A stretch of 64,000 nt of DNA, from the NCBI RefSeq assembly GCF_024679095.1, contig NC_066516.1:21442535-21506534 (forward strand). Reading direction: 5' to 3'. The stretch's first letter is position 1. The number at the start of each line of letters is the position of its first letter. The position numbers and the translations under genes were made by a program. Source of the stretch: Eriocheir sinensis (lineage: Eukaryota; Arthropoda; Malacostraca; Decapoda; Varunidae). The notes below the pieces were generated by a model, which saw only the letters and a list, made by a program, of their open reading frames with translations, had not been told where the DNA came from and did not search any database. Positions 62,719 to 64,000 of this stretch are shown in pieces.

Positions 62719-63095
62719 CCTGAAATGTTTGAGAATATGGGTCGCAGTTTTTAGTCTGGCGCAAAGACAAGGAAAGGAGAGGGTGCGGGCGTGGCTTCCC
62801 AGAGGGGCGGCGTGTAGCGTGTGTTCTCGCGGCCCTCACCGACTACTGCTCCACCCTGTTAGCACACCATAAACAGTGATTGTAGACAGGCACTTGGGAG
62901 GAGGAGGGACTAAGGTGTCAAGCATGATTATGGAACTACAATTGGATGTGTCGACAGAAGGAAGGTCTTGCTAATAAATAGGAGAGTAAATATTCAAGCT
63001 GGCATGTGTAACAGTATACTTTAGAAGACGCATGATGAAGTATGAGCCGGCGAATAAAATAAGAAGCATTGATGTGTATAGGAGTGTGAATTAGG

Positions 63096-63176
63096 CGCAG
63101 TGAATAGCGGGCTTTTTTTTTTTTACATTTCTTACCCTTGAACTGACTCCTCTGCTGTAAAAAAAAAAAAAATAGA
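63096..63176 (+). mobile_element. LINE-tail family copy (plus)
   Basis: Plus-strand GTGAATAGCGGGC, T run, TTACCCTTGAACTGACTCCT, CTGCTGT and a 14-A run, matching the other four tails. Confidence 0.6.
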
Positions 63177-63424
63177 AAGATAGTGATGATAAAAAGAGGA
63201 TGATTTACTTTTTAATTAATTCTTACGGTTGTTTTATTATATATATTTGTGAGCCCCTTCTCCACCTCACTGACGCGATGAAGAGACACGTGTCGGAAAG
63301 TATAATAGAAAAGAAATGATGTTTATTAAAAGGTACTGACAACAATTGAGGATGATTCACGACTTCATCAATTATTGCAGTTTTGTCTTACCATATTTGT
63401 GAGCATGAGTCCACTATTGCAACC

Positions 63425-63785
63425 CTTCTACACACTCTTCCCTCCCCTTCTACACCCCTCTTCCCTCCCCTACCCCTTCTACATCCCTCTTCTCTCCCCT
63501 TCAGACCCCTTCTACACCCCTCTTCCCTCCCCTTCACGCCCCTTCTACACCCCTCTTCCCTCCCCTACCCCTTCTACATCCCTCTTCCCTCCCCTTCAGG
63601 CTCTTTCTACACCCCTCTTCCCTCCCCTTCAGGCCCCTTCTACACCCCTCTTCCCTCCCCTTCAGACCCCTTCTACACCCCTCTTCCCTCCCTTTCAGAC
63701 CCCTTCTACACCCCTCTTCCCTCCCCTTCAAACCCCTTCAACACCCCTCTGCCCTCCCGTTCAGGCCCCTTCTACACCTTCTATC
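63425..63785. repeat. 33-bp pyrimidine minisatellite
   Basis: About ten copies of CCCTTCTACACCCCTCTTCC CTCCCCTTCAGGC with small length variants. It changes at 63785 into a degenerate ~55-65 bp unit (AGTAGCGAATTCAGCCTAAC, CTTCCCC) that runs to the window end. Confidence 0.9.
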
Positions 63786-64000
63786 CTCCCCTTCAGTAGC
63801 GAATTCAGCCTAACCTTCCCCAACAATTAATCTCTTCCCTCCCATTACCTCTCCTTCAGTAGCGAATCCAGGCTAACCTCCCCCTACAAACCCTTCCTCC
63901 CCTTACCTCCCCATCAATAGAGAGTCCAGCCTAATCTCCCCTACAATCCCTTCCTCCCCTTACCTCTCCTTTATTAGCAACTCCATCCCTAACCTTCCCC

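Overview
This window looks like non-coding, repeat-dominated animal chromosomal DNA. I infer a decapod crustacean (crab or shrimp type) from the extreme density of long dinucleotide arrays (GA/TC, AC/GT), the many satellite-like arrays and the types of small transposons. There are no bacterial operons, no CRISPR array and no complete conventional gene. Almost all long open frames are simple-repeat translations: SL/RE from TC/GA arrays, CV/TH from GT/AC arrays, and P/S-rich or K/E-rich frames from strand-asymmetric DNA.

Layout. 1-5.4 kb is the most gene-like low-repeat part. It holds four candidate exons with splice-like borders (1722-1792 -, 2511-2741 +, 2869-3035 -, 5238-5399 -). 5.4-10.4 kb is purine-rich, with large GA arrays, a 52-bp minisatellite and a hAT MITE. 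10.5-14.5 kb holds a ~62-bp satellite, pyrimidine tracts and a G-rich minisatellite that runs into GT repeats. 15-24 kb holds purine and pyrimidine blocks, including a higher-order repeat at 17 kb. 24-36 kb holds trinucleotide arrays, pyrimidine minisatellites, a LINE 3' end and local duplications. 36-41 kb is purine satellite DNA plus a second hAT MITE. 44-52 kb is mixed, with two tRNA-derived SINEs. 52.3-54.8 kb is a pyrimidine satellite. 58-62.8 kb has a third hAT MITE, a 32-copy ~30-bp minisatellite and a complex satellite whose monomers carry GT tracts of very different length.

The most interesting locus is 42177-44228: about 2 kb bounded by degenerate ~90-bp inverted repeats. On the minus strand it carries exons for a FLYWCH-like zinc finger with MULE-type downstream sequence, and a last exon encoding a RING finger with all eight zinc ligands. 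The exons are joined by short introns with clear splice signals and matching phases. I read it as a MULE-like element, or a domesticated derivative, that has lost its transposase and carries or acquired a RING domain. Its X2-X3 join and its start are unresolved.

The second clear result is a hAT MITE family: three ~200-bp copies, each flanked by a perfect 8-bp target-site duplication. Other candidate host exons are a C-terminal membrane-segment exon at 58515-58649 and an Ig-like fragment at 38385-38515. All identifications come from reading the sequence without database searches.
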